From NCBI GenBank assembly GCA_017412605.1, contig JAFPWY010000013.1, positions 186,001 through 250,000 of the forward strand: a stretch of DNA of 64,000 nucleotides, written 5' to 3'. The DNA is from Fibrobacter sp. (lineage in GTDB: Bacteria; Fibrobacterota; Fibrobacteria; Fibrobacterales; Fibrobacteraceae). The notes beneath the pieces are model-generated. The model saw only the letters and a list, made by a program, of their open reading frames with translations, was not told the DNA's origin and did not search any database. Position 1 is the stretch's first letter. Each line of letters begins with the position of its first letter. Positions 62,004 through 64,000 of this stretch are shown here, piece after piece. The position numbers were made by a program, and so were the translations under genes.

Positions 62004-64000
62004 TTATTGGCATTCTGCTGTATATATTGAATCTCGGATAGGGTCTATTATCCGGTTTGGATCGGTTGAACCGTCTTCCCATGCTATGAATGCTGTAGGG
62101 CATTCTACGCTCAATTTCATGGGATGATGTTCAAAGACATCCCATTTGTATTCTTGGCTTTGTTTGATGTCGAAATCATCCAATTTTAATATTCCGTTGC
62201 CTTTTACTTCTATAGTAATGGGAACTTCGTCATTTAGGTCAAATGCTTCTTTAAAATCGTTTCGTACTGTTATGTCACGATTGTAGGACCATGTTCTTAA
62301 ACAACTGCCGTCTGTTTCAAAGTATGTCCCGCAAGAGTTTTTATGACTATTTCTTGTGTATAGTTCTAAATCTCTTGTAATTTGCGCTGGGTCGATTGAT
62401 TTATTTATGAGGTCTATTTGTTGCGCTACTTTTTTGCCATTGATAAATGTTGAATACAGGTAAGATGCGCGATTGATGAACTTTTGCTTGAAATCGGAAT
62501 TTTGGATAAGTTTTATAAAAATGTTTCCAAAACATTTGTAGTTGTTCCCGCCAGAACATGGTAAATTTGGTCGCCCTCCGCCGAGTATCCACTCAATCAT
62601 ATTTGTATTTTCCGTAAACCCGGCGAGTTTAGGTAAAAAGTCGAAACCATTGTCTATGTCGTAAGCTATGAATTTCCATGGGGAATTTCCACTTTTCCAT
62701 GCTCTCACATTATTTTGAGGCCAATCGTTGTTGAAATAAAAAATTTCTGCGGCCATATATTCCAGATAGTTTGGAATGTCAATCATTTTGGCAACAGACT
62801 GATATGCCGCACTGTCGTCTTTAAAGTTTGATTTGTCAATAAATTGTATTGTGTTAAGATAATCGTCCAAAGAGCCGTTTTTTAGATATATGTTATCATT
62901 TATAATTTTGATGAAGTCAACATTGTTGTTGTCTATTCCATAATTGGTTTCTATGAAATGCTCATTGAGCTTTTCTTGCATGCCAAAGATTCCTTGATAT
63001 TTACCATTGTAAAATACAATAACCTGTCTAGAGCGTTGATAGTCTACATTTGTTCCTTCAAGAAGGCTTGTTGCCAAAGCATCTTCATAAAGATCTCTTT
63101 CAAAGCGATTTCCGTTGTTGCGTAATTTGAATCCTTTGAATGCGCTTTTTTCCGGCCGTGTTTCAAATAGAGGATAATGTATTTTTCCGGATTGATATTC
63201 TTTCCTCATTCTTATTTCAACGGATTTTTTTTCAAAATTTCTGCTGTAGTTTCCGGCAATTGAAAGCCCTGCGTTTATTTCAAAAGCTTTCTCTTTCGAG
63301 GAACTTCCGTTGGCAAAATATTCCACGTGTGCCGGATATTCAACATCTTCCCAAAACTTGGCTTCTTTGCAAGGGTTTGGCAGGCATGGGCTGGCGTTGA
63401 GGTATTCTTTTACATAATACGGGTCTACGCTGATAGATACAACGGGCATATTGATTTTTTCGTTGACGAAGTAGGTCTCGGTTTGCTGCTTTGCTAGCAT
63501 TCCGCTTATGAATTCGTAACAGCGGACGACTGTAGTTGTATCTATCAACCGGGCTTCTGAAAATGCCGGTGTGGTTGAATCGGGTTCAGAACCGTCAAAG
63601 GTACATTGGACGATGCCTTGTGTTGGGGGGGGTGATAGCGTAAATGGCTTTTTGAAACCTGCATCTGGAATCAGCGCCCGGGATGCGGCTTGCGCAATTA
63701 TCTTGTTGAGGGAATCCTTAATGTTTGTGGAGTCGTTTTTTACATCAACGGAATCGTTGTTGACGTTTGCGGAGTCGTTTTTTACATCAACGGAATTATT
63801 GATAACGTTTGCGGAGTCGTTATTTGTGTTGAGGGAATCCTTAATGTTGATGGAGCTTTTTTTTACATTGACGGAATCGTTGTTGATGTTTGCGGAATCA
63901 TTTTTAACATAGGTAGAGTCTGTTGTTGCTCCGATGGTGGAGGACTCTTTTTCAACAGGGGTGTTTTCTAAGGAATCGTTGATTAAAGAGATTGCCTCGG
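62004..64000 (-). CDS. CotH-kinase protein with tandem-repeat linker (5' truncated)
   Basis: The frame stays open to the right edge (64000), so the N-terminus and any signal lie outside; the TTG at 63548 is not the start. From the edge: a Ser/Asn/Asp/Val repeat linker (63724-63920), a chitobiase-C-like domain (QCTFDGSEP, RLIDTTTVVRC), the CotH domain with EKKSVEIRMRKEY and FIAYDIDNGFDF, and a C-terminal InlB-B-like repeat (ILKLDDFDI, FIAWEDGSTD). It is closer in plan to the two large CotH proteins at 28.8-34.7 kb than to the small ones. AT-rich. Confidence 0.85.
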   Translation of the reverse strand, partial: EAISLINDSLENTPVEKESSTIGATTDSTYVKNDSANINNDSVNVKKSSINIKDSLNTNNDSANVINNSVDVKNDSANVNNDSVDVKNDSTNIKDSLNKIIAQAASRALIPDAGFKKPFTLSPPPTQGIVQCTFDGSEPDSTTPAFSEARLIDTTTVVRCYEFISGMLAKQQTETYFVNEKINMPVVSISVDPYYVKEYLNASPCLPNPCKEAKFWEDVEYPAHVEYFANGSSSKEKAFEINAGLSIAGNYSRNFEKKSVEIRMRKEYQSGKIHYPLFETRPEKSAFKGFKLRNNGNRFERDLYEDALATSLLEGTNVDYQRSRQVIVFYNGKYQGIFGMQEKLNEHFIETNYGIDNNNVDFIKIINDNIYLKNGSLDDYLNTIQFIDKSNFKDDSAAYQSVAKMIDIPNYLEYMAAEIFYFNNDWPQNNVRAWKSGNSPWKFIAYDIDNGFDFLPKLAGFTENTNMIEWILGGGRPNLPCSGGNNYKCFGNIFIKLIQNSDFKQKFINRASYLYSTFINGKKVAQQIDLINKSIDPAQITRDLELYTRNSHKNSCGTYFETDGSCLRTWSYNRDITVRNDFKEAFDLNDEVPITIEVKGNGILKLDDFDIKQSQEYKWDVFEHHPMKLSVECPTAFIAWEDGSTDPNRIIDPIRDSIYTAECQ
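63724..63920 (-). repeat. Degenerate tandem repeats coding a NDSxNVxNDSVDVK-type linker
   Basis: Roughly 42-bp units, each made of two related 21-bp halves, occur in line and stay in frame in the CotH gene. The 7-residue halves read like NDSANVN and NDSVDVK. Between units there are substitutions, so the array is an ageing or diverging tandem repeat rather than a perfect one. Confidence 0.7.

Noticed and set aside
63724-63920. CRISPR array
   Set aside because: The repeats are contiguous without spacers, degenerate and in frame within a coding gene. No cas genes are present in the window.
63571-63971. Plus-strand open frames with repeated VESF/TSTESL or NVCGVVFYI-type units
   Set aside because: They are antisense translations of the in-frame repeats in the CotH gene, whose domain content supports the minus strand.

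Overview
The window looks like chromosomal DNA of a Fibrobacter-type plant-fibre degrader (phylum Fibrobacterota), most likely F. succinogenes or a close relative. This rests on modular hydrolases (GH95, CE1-like, GH43, GH10, GH8), several with CBM6 modules, serine-rich linkers and a shared C-terminal sorting-like module, together with many CotH-kinase lipoproteins and lipoprotein signals of diderm type. The species assignment is inference from gene content; no rRNA gene is present.

Region 1 (1-15.3 kb) is a hemicellulose/cellulose depolymerisation island. It holds a 5'-truncated GH95 alpha-L-fucosidase-like enzyme with CBM6, a CE1-like esterase on the minus strand, a GH43 glycosidase with CBM6, a GH10 xylanase with CBM6 and a GH8 endoglucanase. 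Several are closed by clear intrinsic terminators. A soluble hybrid histidine kinase with a separate HPt protein, and a divergent membrane acyltransferase, interrupt the island.

Region 2 (15.3-28.8 kb) is core-like. It has two BatA/BatB-type VWA proteins separated by a reversed, degenerate GGDEF gene, an unidentified structured RNA-like element, a zinc-motif-less M16-like lipoprotein, an unknown secreted protein, TrmH, an MlaD/MCE protein, HPr, PTS enzyme I, a lytic transglycosylase and a DMT-type transporter.

Region 3 (28.8-54.6 kb) is a surface-polysaccharide locus bordered and invaded by CotH-kinase genes. Two very large tandem CotH/lamin-tail lipoproteins and a smaller CotH precede ugd, two licD genes and a GT2 on the plus strand. 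These converge on a 13-gene minus-strand operon running tagD, cotH, wzx, degT-type aminotransferase, PLP decarboxylase, ATP-grasp ligase, wecF-like, GT2, glf, DUF4422, GT8, a secreted EEP-family hydrolase and wzy. A Wzc-type tyrosine autokinase lies just beyond. Together they look like a Wzx/Wzy/Wzc capsule or O-antigen system that uses UDP-glucuronate, UDP-galactofuranose, an amino-deoxy sugar and possibly glycerol phosphate. Much of it looks more AT-rich than the flanks.

Region 4 (57.7-64 kb) has a PEGA-domain protein, an SppA protease fused to a barrel-like N-terminus, a CNNM/CorC-type membrane protein, and a fifth CotH protein that runs off the right edge behind a tandem-repeat linker.

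The most promising leads are the concentration of CotH kinases around and inside the capsule operon, the decarboxylase/ATP-grasp/aminotransferase module, the SppA fusion, the structured element at 18.9-19.0 kb, and a recurrent Bacteroidetes-like TAnnTTTG promoter motif placed almost on top of start codons.
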